From Ardenticatenaceae bacterium (GTDB lineage: Bacteria > Chloroflexota > Anaerolineae > Promineifilales > Promineifilaceae): 64,000 bases of DNA. Positions 43,101 through 51,359 of the stretch are shown here, piece after piece. The notes under the pieces were generated by a model. It searched no databases. It worked only from the letters and a program-made list of their open reading frames with translations, and was not told where the DNA came from. The stretch's first letter is position 1. Each line of letters starts with the position of its first letter. The position numbers were made by a program, and so were the translations under genes. Location of the stretch: the NCBI GenBank assembly GCA_020634565.1, contig JACKBN010000012.1, forward strand, positions 147,819 through 211,818, given 5' to 3'.

Positions 43101-43997
43101 ATGAATGAATCAAGGCGTCGCGTGGTGGCTGGTTGGATAGCGGTTGTTGTGTCAACGGCCGTTTCCAGTTTTTGGGCTTTTTGGGGCATCATCGAAAACT
43201 TTCACGAAGGCTGGTATTACGAATCGTGGCTGGCCAACGTGGGGTTGATGCTGGCCCAATATCTCAGCCCGATGCTGGGTTTTACGGCCGTCGCCCTGAT
43301 TGCGCTTTTCTGGCCTCGGCTAGGTGGTGGTTTGCACGTGGTTCTGGCGATTTTCGCGATCTGGTTCTTTGACGCGTTTTCTAACGCGGCCACTTTTTTG
43401 CTAATCATTCCCCTGATCGGTTTAGGTAGCCTATATTGGTTTGGGCGACCTAAACCGCGCAAAGTTGCGATTTACCTACTTGTCGGCTTGCCCCTGCTGA
43501 CCCTAATTCTTGCTGGCATTGCGCCTGCGGTTCGCGTCTCGCAGCGAGTGAATGACGGCAATCTGCAAGCGCGATTAGTGTCTGGGAATGGCGTCAATCT
43601 AGTTTGGGCACCCGATGGGCCTGGCTGGCCGCACGAGGGGGGAAGCTGGGTCGAGGCGCAGGATGCTTGTGCCTACCTCAGCGAAGATGGCACCTCGCTT
43701 GCTGCCGCACCGCAAAATATTTGGCGCTTGCCTACCGTAGATGAGGCGGTTCGCTCTATGGCGCGCCACGGGGAAAACAGTGGGGGGGTGTGGGATGGTG
43801 ATGCGGAAACGGCCGTTTACCAAACACCCCCTGATAAAGAATCACCCCTATGGAATGTTTATTCCCAGGTTATCTACTGGTGGACAGCCACCGAGGTGGA
43901 CGAAGATCACGCCTACATCATTGTTTACGATGGCAAGGTTTGGCCGCGGTCTAAACAGTTTGGTCCGGCCTATTTGGGTTTTCGCTGCGTAAAATAA
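43101..43997 (+). CDS. Membrane protein with C-terminal DUF1566-like domain
   Basis: The 298-aa protein has five N-terminal transmembrane segments (about 10-150) followed by an extracytoplasmic domain of about 130 residues. That domain shows the DUF1566/FGE-like order: GSWVEAQDACAYL, NIWRLPTVDEA, VIYWWTATEVDEDHAYIIVY and a final YLGFRCVK. DUF1566 resembles sulfatase-modifying and lectin-like folds; its activity here is unknown. The ATG at 43101 is preferred; TTG at 43095 is also in frame, and the GGAG motif sits unusually close to the ATG. It is 28 nt after the 143-aa gene and probably the last gene of that operon. Confidence 0.75.
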   Translation: MNESRRRVVAGWIAVVVSTAVSSFWAFWGIIENFHEGWYYESWLANVGLMLAQYLSPMLGFTAVALIALFWPRLGGGLHVVLAIFAIWFFDAFSNAATFLLIIPLIGLGSLYWFGRPKPRKVAIYLLVGLPLLTLILAGIAPAVRVSQRVNDGNLQARLVSGNGVNLVWAPDGPGWPHEGGSWVEAQDACAYLSEDGTSLAAAPQNIWRLPTVDEAVRSMARHGENSGGVWDGDAETAVYQTPPDKESPLWNVYSQVIYWWTATEVDEDHAYIIVYDGKVWPRSKQFGPAYLGFRCVK

Positions 43998-44041
43998 CGG
44001 CAAAGCTTCCGAAATACAAGGCAAAGATGTTGAAATTTAGA

Positions 44042-44078
44042 TGGACGGATTGGCAAGACCAGTTCGTCCGTTTTTTGT
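44042..44078 (+). terminator. Probable terminator
   Basis: GGACG pairs with CGTCC around a long loop (44043-44069), followed by GTTTTTTG. Confidence 0.55.
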
Positions 44079-44089
44079 GATACCGGCGA

Positions 44090-44146
44090 TTAACACCCCG
44101 ATTAACACCTTCGTGGTATGACACAACTCCCCCCAGCAACTATCCT
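44090..44146 (+). promoter_or_regulatory. Promoter with TTAACAC direct repeat, copy 2
   Basis: TTAACACC (44090-44097), TTAACACC (44102-44109), TTCGTGG (44110-44116), ATGACA (-35, 44118-44123), a 17-nt spacer and TATCCT (-10, 44141-44146). The repeats are 12 bp apart, as in copy 1. The controlled gene starts at 44197. Confidence 0.7.
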
Positions 44147-44196
44147 GAGAATCGTAAAACTTCATCAAAAATGAACTGTAAAACAGGAGAAAAATA

Positions 44197-45366
44197 ATGG
44201 CGACTAAAGCACAATCCTTAGCCAAAGGAAAACGAATCTACTGGATGGACAACTTGCGCACCATCATCATCTTTTTGGTGGTTTTGTACCATGTTGGCGG
44301 CGTTTACGAATCCGCAGGTCTGTGGAAATCATTCTGGATCGTGAGCGATTCCGACACCCTCTCTTGGGTGGGCATTGTGGGAATCGCGTTCGATATTTTC
44401 ATTATGCCGACGATGTTCTTCATTTCCGGCTACCTGACGCCGCCATCGCTGAAAAACAAGACAACCTGGGGCTTTCTCAAAAGGAAATTCAGAAGATTGA
44501 TCGTTCCCTGGGCAGTGGCTGTGTTGACGCTGATTCCACTTTACAAGGTGATTTTCTTGTACTCGCGCGGACTACCGCAAGAGGCGTGGACCACCTATTT
44601 CCACTTTAGTGAAGGGAATATCAGCAGCCAAAACTGGCTGTGGTTCTTGCCGCTGCTGTTTGTCTTTAATTTGCTCTATTTGCTGTTGCAGAAAGCCAAT
44701 ATCAATGTGTCCAGCATTTCGCGCAAATGGGCGGTGCTCGTTGTTTTCTTGATTAGCTTTGCGTACAGCTTTGGCATCGGGTGGGTGGTTGAATTTCGCA
44801 GCTGGACCCATTCCGCATTGCTCGATTTTGAGAATGAACGCGTTTTGATCTACTTCCTGACATTCTTGTTAGGTGTGCTCTTTTTTGAGCAAAATGCGTT
44901 TGCCGAAAAGCCGAAAAGCAAGCTGGTATATAACATTGCCAATGGAGTCGCCTGGATTCCGGTGACCGGGCACATTTTTGTGCGGATATATCCCTTCTTT
45001 TTCCCGGAAGGATTCGCAGTTACGCCATTGTACCGGCTGCTCTGGTGGCTGAGTTTTGACCTGGCTCTGGTCTCCATGATGGTGGTGATGATCGAATCGT
45101 TTTGGCGCTACTTTGATAAGACCGGACGAATCTGGGCTGAACTTAATCGCAACTCGTATGGTGTTTACATCATCCACGTTGCTCTGATTGGAATATTTGG
45201 CACGCTGCTGCTGCACACCAATTTGCCAGCTTTGGCGAAGTATCCGTTGCTCCTTGTCTCAACCTATGTGGGCAGTAATTTGCTGGTTTCGGCTTATCGT
45301 TCTCTGACTCGCTCGTTGAGGCCTCGCGGGAAAGAGCCAATCATTCGGCCGGTAGATGCCCGCTAA
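44197..45366 (+). CDS. Acyltransferase-3 family membrane protein
   Basis: The 389-aa multi-pass membrane protein has the acyltransferase-3 N-terminal signature (RIYWMDNLRTIIIFLVVLYH, with the conserved His at about 32). It also has FFISGYLTPPSL, FLKRKFRRLIVPWA and the late NSYGVYIIHVALIG. Such enzymes transfer acyl groups (acetyl, succinyl) to sugars, lipids or antibiotics at the membrane. About ten hydrophobic segments are visible. It is transcribed from the TTAACAC-type promoter at 44090; the start is ATG at 44197 with ACAGGAGAAAAATA upstream. The next gene is separated by a hairpin. Confidence 0.9.
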   Translation: MATKAQSLAKGKRIYWMDNLRTIIIFLVVLYHVGGVYESAGLWKSFWIVSDSDTLSWVGIVGIAFDIFIMPTMFFISGYLTPPSLKNKTTWGFLKRKFRRLIVPWAVAVLTLIPLYKVIFLYSRGLPQEAWTTYFHFSEGNISSQNWLWFLPLLFVFNLLYLLLQKANINVSSISRKWAVLVVFLISFAYSFGIGWVVEFRSWTHSALLDFENERVLIYFLTFLLGVLFFEQNAFAEKPKSKLVYNIANGVAWIPVTGHIFVRIYPFFFPEGFAVTPLYRLLWWLSFDLALVSMMVVMIESFWRYFDKTGRIWAELNRNSYGVYIIHVALIGIFGTLLLHTNLPALAKYPLLLVSTYVGSNLLVSAYRSLTRSLRPRGKEPIIRPVDAR

Positions 45367-45370
45367 AAAA

Positions 45371-45408
45371 CACAGGTCTGCTAACTTGGAAAAGCTAGCA
45401 GACCTGTA
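45371..45408 (+). terminator. Hairpin after the acyltransferase gene
   Basis: ACAGGTCTGCTA pairs with TAGCAGACCTGT around a 14-nt loop. Only a weak T-rich stretch follows. Confidence 0.6.
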
Positions 45409-45435
45409 TGACCTTTTACCAAGGTGTTGAAAGAG

Positions 45436-46368
45436 ATGATGAAAATCACTGATTTTTCCTTCACAAATAGCGATGCTGAATACGCGCGGCTCAAGGCTCT
45501 TTTGCTCGAAATTGAAAATTATCCTGATTTGGATAACCGCTGGGACCCAGGTAGCCTGGACTGGTGGCGCTACAACTATCATGCCGAAAAGGGTGTGGAT
45601 TTCTTCCGGTCCAATGCCCATTATTGGCAAACGGAAACGGGCCGGGTTGTGGGCTTGTGCATCTCTGAGTATGGCCAGGATGATTTCTTCGTCGTGGTGC
45701 ATCCAGCATTTAGAAGCCTGTTTCCTGATGTGCTGCGATGGGGGCTAGATGTTTGGGCACGGGGCAAGAAAAAGGTTCATACGGCCGTTTTCACTCACGA
45801 CCAACAAAAAATCGCCCAATTCCTGGCGGCTGGCTTCTATGAAGATGGCCATGAGGCAAATGTGAGAACGTATGCGTTACGGCCGTATGATTTCTCCTAC
45901 AACCTCAAGCCAGCGTTTAAATTGCTAACCTTTGCCGAATACGGAAATTATGAAAGCCGGGTCAAGCTGGTACACAACGCGTTCAACAATCCAAACTACT
46001 CTGAGGCTCGCTTGCGTTCGCTGCAAAGTTCCCCAAGTTATCAGCCAGAGCTGGATTTAGTGATTGTGAATGCCCAAGGCGAGAGCGTGGCTTACTGCAT
46101 GGGCTGGGTGGAAGAAAATGATCCCGCAGCAGGCTACATCGAGCCGATGGGTGTCCATTCTGCTTACCGCAGAAATGGGCTGGGGACCGCCCTGGCCAAA
46201 GAGTGCTTTAAGCGGCTAAGCAACTTAGGCGTGGAACGGGCGACAATTGCCTCCCATGCCGAACCAGAAATCTCTAATTTCCTGTATGAATCTTTGCGCC
46301 CAACCAGTGTAAAACGAGTATATCGCTACGCTTTATGCCTGGAAGATTCACGGTTAACCCCTGACTAA
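45436..46368 (+). CDS. GNAT N-acetyltransferase, probably two GNAT domains
   Basis: The 310-aa protein has a C-terminal GNAT domain with the acetyl-CoA loop in GVHSAYRRNGLGTALAKE near residue 240 (R/QxxGxG/A form). The N-terminal half (SEYGQDDFFVVVHPAFRSLF, VFTHDQQKIAQFLAAGFYED) looks like a more degenerate GNAT fold, a layout also seen in mycothiol-synthase-like enzymes. The substrate is unknown. The ATG at 45436 is preferred; GTG at 45424 and ATG at 45439 are alternatives. The stop codon lies inside the TTAACAC element of the next promoter. Confidence 0.8.
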   Translation: MMKITDFSFTNSDAEYARLKALLLEIENYPDLDNRWDPGSLDWWRYNYHAEKGVDFFRSNAHYWQTETGRVVGLCISEYGQDDFFVVVHPAFRSLFPDVLRWGLDVWARGKKKVHTAVFTHDQQKIAQFLAAGFYEDGHEANVRTYALRPYDFSYNLKPAFKLLTFAEYGNYESRVKLVHNAFNNPNYSEARLRSLQSSPSYQPELDLVIVNAQGESVAYCMGWVEENDPAAGYIEPMGVHSAYRRNGLGTALAKECFKRLSNLGVERATIASHAEPEISNFLYESLRPTSVKRVYRYALCLEDSRLTPD

Positions 46369-46410
46369 CACTTTCGTGGGAAGACAGGCCCACCATCTCT
46401 GTAGTACGCT
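46354..46410 (+). promoter_or_regulatory. Promoter with TTAACAC direct repeat, copy 3
   Basis: TTAACCCC (46354-46361), CTAACAC (46365-46371), TTTCGTGG (46372-46379), AAGACA (-35, 46381-46386), an 18-nt spacer and TACGCT (-10, 46405-46410). This copy is less perfect than the other two. It overlaps the 3' end of the GNAT gene; the controlled gene starts at 46443. Confidence 0.6.
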
Positions 46411-46442
46411 GAAGGCATATAAGACCTAAGGGGGTAAAAACG

Positions 46443-47591
46443 ATGACTATTGATAGATTTTTTTGGGGAAACGGCCGTTTCCTTACATTCACCATCCTCA
46501 CCATTCTGGTCCTGTTTTTGCTGATTAGCTGCGGCCCTTCAGCCTCAGAATTGGAAACCGTTGATTACACGCCGCAATCCGGCGAAATGTGGCGGCTCTC
46601 AACGCCACAAGAGCAAGATTTGGACCCGGAGCTGGTAGCGGAACTGTATTACAACGCCTCCCAAATGGAGAATATTTACAGCCTGTTGATATTCAAAAAT
46701 GGTTACCTGATTGCAGAAGATTACTTCAATGGCGGTTCGGCCACTCAGCAGGTGAATATTCATTCTGTCACCAAGAGCATTAACTCTGCGCTGGTAGGCC
46801 TCGCCTTGGAAGAAGGCTGTCTAACCAGTCTGGATCAAAAGATGTTCGAATTTTTCCCGGAGTTTGAGGGTCGTCTGCGTGATTCACGGAAGCGAGACAT
46901 CACCATTCGGCAAATGCTGCAAATGCGCGCCGGGTATCCCTGGGAAGAAGCCACGGCAGAGGGAACTGAGCTGCTGTTCACTGGCTTCCACACGGCCGAT
47001 CTCGTCAACGTGCCCTTAGCCTACGATCCGGGCAGCGACGCGGCTTATAGCAATTTAACCGCCCATCTTTTGGGTTTGATTGTGGCACGCGCCTGTGACA
47101 CCGACCTTAAAACGTTTGCCGATGAGCACCTTTTTGGGCCGCTGGGGATTAAAGAGGGCTTTTGGCAAGTAGATTGGGATGGCGACTATCTTGGTTACTC
47201 CGATATTGAGCTATCCGCGCACGATCTGGCCAAATTTGGCCAGATGTACTTGAATGATGGGCAATACAACGGCACCCAGGTTGTTCCAGCCGAGTGGGTC
47301 CATGATTCGCTGAAAATGTATTCGGAAGATATGTGGACGGTTCGCGTCGGCCGTAATTGGGATGACAACGCTTATGGCTACCAGTGGTGGTCGATCCGGG
47401 CTGGTGAGTATCGGTATAACCTGGCCTGGGGACACGGCGGGCAGCAAATCGTCTTGATTGACGACCTGGACATGATGATTGTTGTCACGGTTGACCCGTT
47501 GCACCTCCAACACGGAGACGAGCCGTGGAAGCTTGAAAAAGCAAGCCTCAATTTGGTAGCAGATTTTGTGGCTTCTTTACCAGCCCAATAG
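46443..47591 (+). CDS. Serine hydrolase lipoprotein, beta-lactamase (class C/PBP) family
   Basis: The 382-aa protein has a signal peptide ending in lipobox LLISC (Cys about residue 29). The penicillin-binding fold motifs follow: SxxK in IHSVTKSINSALVGLALEEG near 115, YxN in AAYSNLTAHLLG near 200, and HGG in AWGHGGQQIV near 342. Proteins of this class are esterases, D-aminopeptidases or beta-lactamases and act outside the membrane. The start is ATG at 46443, after AAGGGGGTAAAAACG. It follows the third TTAACAC-type promoter, so it belongs to the same putative regulon as the acyltransferase and the membrane-protein operon. Confidence 0.9.
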   Translation: MTIDRFFWGNGRFLTFTILTILVLFLLISCGPSASELETVDYTPQSGEMWRLSTPQEQDLDPELVAELYYNASQMENIYSLLIFKNGYLIAEDYFNGGSATQQVNIHSVTKSINSALVGLALEEGCLTSLDQKMFEFFPEFEGRLRDSRKRDITIRQMLQMRAGYPWEEATAEGTELLFTGFHTADLVNVPLAYDPGSDAAYSNLTAHLLGLIVARACDTDLKTFADEHLFGPLGIKEGFWQVDWDGDYLGYSDIELSAHDLAKFGQMYLNDGQYNGTQVVPAEWVHDSLKMYSEDMWTVRVGRNWDDNAYGYQWWSIRAGEYRYNLAWGHGGQQIVLIDDLDMMIVVTVDPLHLQHGDEPWKLEKASLNLVADFVASLPAQ

Positions 47592-47610
47592 CTTTGTTTT
47601 CACGTGAGTA

Positions 47611-47865
47611 ATGGTAGAAAATGTCATGAATAAGCTTACGCTGGATCGACCGGTAACCTACCAAATCAAGATAGCCGGCCAGCTTGATGTGAGTTGGGCA
47701 GAATGGCATGAAGGGCTGGTAATGGCGGTTGCTTGTGAAGGCGATGGACCGCCGGTTACCAGCCTAACCGTTACGCTGGACCAGGCGGCGCTGCAAGGGT
47801 TGCTGCGCCGCCTCTACGCATTTGGCTTGCCCTTGATTTCGATAAATTGGGTTGAAGGTGTTTAG
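47611..47865 (+). CDS. Small conserved hypothetical protein (84 aa)
   Basis: The 84-aa product (79 from the second start at 47626) has no membrane segment. It reads as alternating strands and one helix: VTYQIKIAGQLDVSWAEWHE, TSLTVTLDQAALQGLLRRLY and a final LPLISINWVEG. I have the impression of similar small proteins next to MalT- or BTAD-type regulators in related genomes, but cannot name a family. It starts 19 nt after the serine hydrolase stop and converges with the BTAD regulator gene. Confidence 0.6.
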   Translation: MVENVMNKLTLDRPVTYQIKIAGQLDVSWAEWHEGLVMAVACEGDGPPVTSLTVTLDQAALQGLLRRLYAFGLPLISINWVEGV

Positions 47866-47888
47866 TCTGGTGCGTATCGCTTCTAAAC

Positions 47889-50732
47889 TCACCACTCCAT
47901 CAACTGCCAAATTTCCGCTTGCCAGCTGTCATGCGCTTGGCCGATGTCGGCGTAAATGGTGACGGATTGGCGGATTTGCTCCTGAGCGGCCGTTTCGTCC
48001 CCAGCCTGGTGCAGCATGTCCGCCAGATTGCTGCGCAGGGCGGCTTCGTAGTGCCGGTCGCCGTACCGTTGGCAAAGCTGGATTGCCTCTTGCAGCGCGG
48101 TGATCGCCGCCTCGGTTTGCCCCATCGCCCCCAGCGTGAGGGCCAGATTGTTGCGGCCGGCAATTTGTATTTCCAGATGATTATTCGCATCGGCCAGTGC
48201 GCGGCTTTGTTGGTGGTAGGAAACGGCCGTCTCCAACTCCCTCCGATTGCGTGCCAAAATCCCCAAAATATTCTCTGCCAGAGCCAGCATGTCGGTTGTA
48301 TCTGCCTGCTCAGCCAGGGCGTGAGCTTGCTCGGCCAGGGTCAGCGCTGCCTCGGTTTGTTTTTGGCGGTAGGCCACCAAACTCTGGTCCAAAGTGAGAT
48401 GGGCCAGCTTCGTGGCCGGGGCGTTTGCGCCCAAATGGGTGCGGGCCTGGGCCAGTTTGTGGGCCGCCAACTCCCATTGCCCTTGCCGCTGGTACACCTG
48501 CGCCAGCTGGTGCTCTAGCTGGCCAAGTTCGTTTTGTGGCGCGAGGGCAGCGGCCGTTTCTAGACTGGTGAGCGTAGCAGGATAATTGCCCAGCCGCATG
48601 TGCAGCGCCCCGCAGGCGGCGTGCCAGCGCCACGGCTCATCGGCCCCCAGGGCGAGGGCGGCCTGGTAAAAGTGCAGCGCATCCTGATGGGCAAAGAGGG
48701 CGCGCGCCTGATCGCCTGCCTGGACAAAGTAGCTGGCGGCTTCGCTTTCCAGCCCGGCGTGTTGGTAATGGGTGGCAATCTGGGCCGAAACGGCCGCATT
48801 TGGTGACCGATCCGCAGCCAACGTGGTAGCCAATCGGCGATGCAGCAAACGCCGTCGCGCCAAGCCCGTCTCCTCATAGACCAGTACGCGCAGCTTGTCG
48901 TGGCTGAAGTCGTAGGCGGCACGGTCTCGATGGGCTTGTTCGATGAGCAGGCCCCGCGCCGTCAGCGTTTCCAGTGCGGTGACGGTTTCCTCATCACTGC
49001 GCCCGCTGGCGGCTTGCACCAGCAGCAAATCAAAGCTGTGGCCAATGGCGGCAGCCGTTTGCAAAATTTGGCGCTCGGTTTCGTTGACCTGGGCCAATCG
49101 CTGGTGCAGCAAATCGCGCACGGAGGCGGGCACGGCAAAGCTGGCGGGCAGGGCCATCGTGCCGTCGCTGGCGCTGAGGGCATCCAGATAGGCGACAACA
49201 AACATGGGCAGCCCTTCAGTTTCGCGGTGCAGCTGGTGTGAGAGATCGGCGGTGAATGGCTTGCCGCTGGCGGTGAGCAGGGCGGCAACGTGGGCTTGGG
49301 TGAACCGGTCAGGCCGCACAATCTGGCAGGCATTTTCGCGGCTAAGGCGGGCAGCGAGTGGTGCGAGAGGGCTGTTGGCGGGCAGCTCTTCGGCGCGCCA
49401 ACAAAACAGGGTGAGCAACGGCCGTTCCCGCCAGCGGTGCAGCAGGTAGAGCAGCAGTTCCAGCGAAGCGGCATCCAGCCAATGCACATCGTCGAGCCAC
49501 AAAATGCCAGGGGCGGGGCCAGCTAGCAGAGCCAGCAGCGTTTGGATGACGCCTTCGTAAAAGCGGACCTGCTCGCCGGGACCGCTGAGGCTGGTGCGCG
49601 GCGGCAGGCTGCGCCCCTCGGCCAGCTGAGGCAGCAGGCGAGCGGCCTCGGCCAGGTGGTGATTGGGCAAATTGGCCAGGCGCTGCAATGCTTCCGGTGT
49701 CAATCCTGCCTGGAGTGCCTGGATAAGCGGCGCGTAGGCGAGATTGGTTTCACCTTCATAGCAGCGGGCGGTGAGCACTGTTGCGCCATTGGTCGCTGCC
49801 CACGCAACGAGCGTTTCCGCCAACCTCGTTTTGCCGATGCCTGGCTCCCCTTCGATGATGAGCAAACGGCCGTCTGGCCCGACTTGTTGGTAGAGCTGCT
49901 GCATTTGGTGCCGTTCGGCGTCGCGACCGATGAGGGGGGATGACAGGGTGACAGGGTGAGGGGGTGACCAGGTGACCAGGGCATTCTCGGTCACCTGGTC
50001 ACCTTGCCACCTTGCCACCTTGTCATTCTGTGTCACCCTGTCGTTCTGGATCGCCTGATACAGCGCCGTCGTTTCTGGCAGTGGTGGGACGCCCAGCTCT
50101 TCGTCGAGGATGCGGACGCAGTCGCGGTACTGCCTGAGGGCGTCGGCGGAACGGCCGTTTTCGGCCAGCAGGCGCATGAGGGTGCGATGGGCTTCTTCGC
50201 GTAGCGAGTCTAGTTGGCACCAGCGGCGGGCGTAGGTTACGGCCGTTTGTCCGCTGCTGGTTTGGGCCAGTTCAGCCAGCGCCTGGGTCAGCTCGCGGCG
50301 CAGGCTCTCTTGTTGCTGGAGCTGCCAATCATCAAAAGGGAGGCTGTCGCGCAGGCTAAAGCCTGCCAGAAAATCATCGCGGAAAAGTTCAACTGCTTCC
50401 GCCAGATCGCCGCGCCGAACCGCCTCCTGAAAAGCAGTGACATCGCACCAAACGGCGTCGGCTTCCAGACCAATCACTTCTCGACTGGCAAAAATCGTCT
50501 CTGCACCGACGGCCGATTTTAATGCCGAGAGGGTGCGGCGCAGGGCGGCTTTGGCTCGGCTGTCGTCAGTGTCGGGCCAAAGGAAGGCTGCCAACCAGTC
50601 GCGAGACGGCCGTTCGCCACTCAACGCCAGGTAAGCCAGCAGCGCGGTTGCTTTGCGCGTGTCCACTTCCAGAATCTGGTCATTGCGTTCCAGGCGGGGC
50701 GGGCCAAGCAGCAGCAGTCGTAACGGTTTCAT
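47889..50732 (-). CDS. BTAD/SARP-type regulator with AAA ATPase and TPRs
   Basis: The 947-aa protein has a winged-helix domain (KPLRLLLLGPPRLERNDQIL, then AKAALRRTLSALKSAVGA), a BTAD domain (about 90-240) and an AAA-16/NB-ARC-like ATPase with Walker A IEGEPGIGKTRLAETLV near 295 and Walker B GILWLDDVHWLD near 415. Helical TPR repeats fill the C-terminal 350 residues. It is a paralogue in layout, not in close sequence, of the regulator at 14138. The linker between the BTAD and ATPase domains (about residues 230-262) is encoded by a GTGACC-type inverted repeat at 49939-50050. The start is ATG at 50732. Its targets are unknown; the TTAACAC promoters nearby are candidates. Confidence 0.88.
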   Translation of the reverse strand: MKPLRLLLLGPPRLERNDQILEVDTRKATALLAYLALSGERPSRDWLAAFLWPDTDDSRAKAALRRTLSALKSAVGAETIFASREVIGLEADAVWCDVTAFQEAVRRGDLAEAVELFRDDFLAGFSLRDSLPFDDWQLQQQESLRRELTQALAELAQTSSGQTAVTYARRWCQLDSLREEAHRTLMRLLAENGRSADALRQYRDCVRILDEELGVPPLPETTALYQAIQNDRVTQNDKVARWQGDQVTENALVTWSPPHPVTLSSPLIGRDAERHQMQQLYQQVGPDGRLLIIEGEPGIGKTRLAETLVAWAATNGATVLTARCYEGETNLAYAPLIQALQAGLTPEALQRLANLPNHHLAEAARLLPQLAEGRSLPPRTSLSGPGEQVRFYEGVIQTLLALLAGPAPGILWLDDVHWLDAASLELLLYLLHRWRERPLLTLFCWRAEELPANSPLAPLAARLSRENACQIVRPDRFTQAHVAALLTASGKPFTADLSHQLHRETEGLPMFVVAYLDALSASDGTMALPASFAVPASVRDLLHQRLAQVNETERQILQTAAAIGHSFDLLLVQAASGRSDEETVTALETLTARGLLIEQAHRDRAAYDFSHDKLRVLVYEETGLARRRLLHRRLATTLAADRSPNAAVSAQIATHYQHAGLESEAASYFVQAGDQARALFAHQDALHFYQAALALGADEPWRWHAACGALHMRLGNYPATLTSLETAAALAPQNELGQLEHQLAQVYQRQGQWELAAHKLAQARTHLGANAPATKLAHLTLDQSLVAYRQKQTEAALTLAEQAHALAEQADTTDMLALAENILGILARNRRELETAVSYHQQSRALADANNHLEIQIAGRNNLALTLGAMGQTEAAITALQEAIQLCQRYGDRHYEAALRSNLADMLHQAGDETAAQEQIRQSVTIYADIGQAHDSWQAEIWQLMEW
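49939..50050. repeat. GTGACAGG/GTGACCAGG inverted repeat inside the BTAD regulator gene
   Basis: The left arm (49939-49980) has repeated GGTGAC units and the right arm (49989-50050) has GTCACC/GCCACC units. It is read through in frame as the linker of the regulator. Confidence 0.7.
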
Positions 50733-50779
50733 CGGCTCATTTTAGCCAAAACCGTTCCGAAAGGCGATGGATTGGCGAT

Positions 50780-50814
50780 TTCGTAACGTTTGGGAGACGG
50801 CCGTTTGGTACCGT
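50780..50814 (+). promoter_or_regulatory. CGTAACGTTTG-type promoter-like element
   Basis: TTCGTAACGTTTGGGAGACG, then GCCGTTTGG and TACCGT (50809-50814). It is of the same class as 52811, 54340, 59671 and 61020. The next start codon is at 50895. Confidence 0.45.
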
Positions 50815-50880
50815 AAGCCGTAATCAGTGAACGGTAATCGGTGAACGGATTACCGATTACTGAATACCGATTACCGAAAC
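50815..50880. repeat. GGTAATCAGT/GATTACCG inverted repeat
   Basis: TAATCAGTGAACGGTAATCG and its complement CGATTACTGAATACCGATTA-like units form an imperfect hairpin upstream of the gene at 50895. Related repeats are at 28056 and 62677. Confidence 0.6.
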
Positions 50881-50894
50881 AAGGAGCGTGAGCC

Positions 50895-51350
50895 ATGACA
50901 AAAATGCAACTGGTGCGACGAGAAAAAGCGTGGGGGGATACGGCCGTTGACGGGCTGTTGGCTGGTTTGGTAGGTGGCGTGTTCATGGGGTTGTTTTTGG
51001 CCCTGGCCGGCTGGCTGAATGATGGCGTGCCGCTGGCAACGCTGGGCTATTTTGATCCGGCGCAGGCGGGGGGCTGGCTGACAGGCTTGCTGGCCCATCT
51101 GGCAGTCTCGGCGATTTATGGGGTGGGGTTGGCGCTGCTGCTGCGGGTGGTGGGGTGGATACGGCCGTCTCTCACCAAGCTGGCCTGGCTGTTTGGCGGG
51201 CTGTACGGGCTGCTGCTGTGGGGCTTGGCGGTGGGGGTGGTGTTAACGGCCGTTGATTCCTCGCTTGCTCAAATTCCTGCCTGGGAGTTTGGGTTGGCTC
51301 ATTTGCTGTATGGGCTGGTAGCTGGCTACCGGCTGCAAAAAGTTCAATAG
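50895..51350 (+). CDS. Small multi-pass membrane protein
   Basis: The 151-aa protein has four hydrophobic segments (GLLAGLVGGVFMGLFLALAG, LTGLLAHLAVSAIYGVGLAL, AWLFGGLYGLLLWGLAVGVV and FGLAHLLYGLVAGYRL). Glycine-rich helices and a conserved-looking AHLAVSAIYG/AHLLYGLVAGY pair suggest two internally similar halves. No named family is recognised. It is preceded by AAGGAGCGTGAGCC at the ATG and followed after 9 nt by the dihaem cytochrome gene, so the two probably form an operon and may share a redox or membrane role. Confidence 0.7.
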   Translation: MTKMQLVRREKAWGDTAVDGLLAGLVGGVFMGLFLALAGWLNDGVPLATLGYFDPAQAGGWLTGLLAHLAVSAIYGVGLALLLRVVGWIRPSLTKLAWLFGGLYGLLLWGLAVGVVLTAVDSSLAQIPAWEFGLAHLLYGLVAGYRLQKVQ

Positions 51351-51359
51351 GAGAAAACA

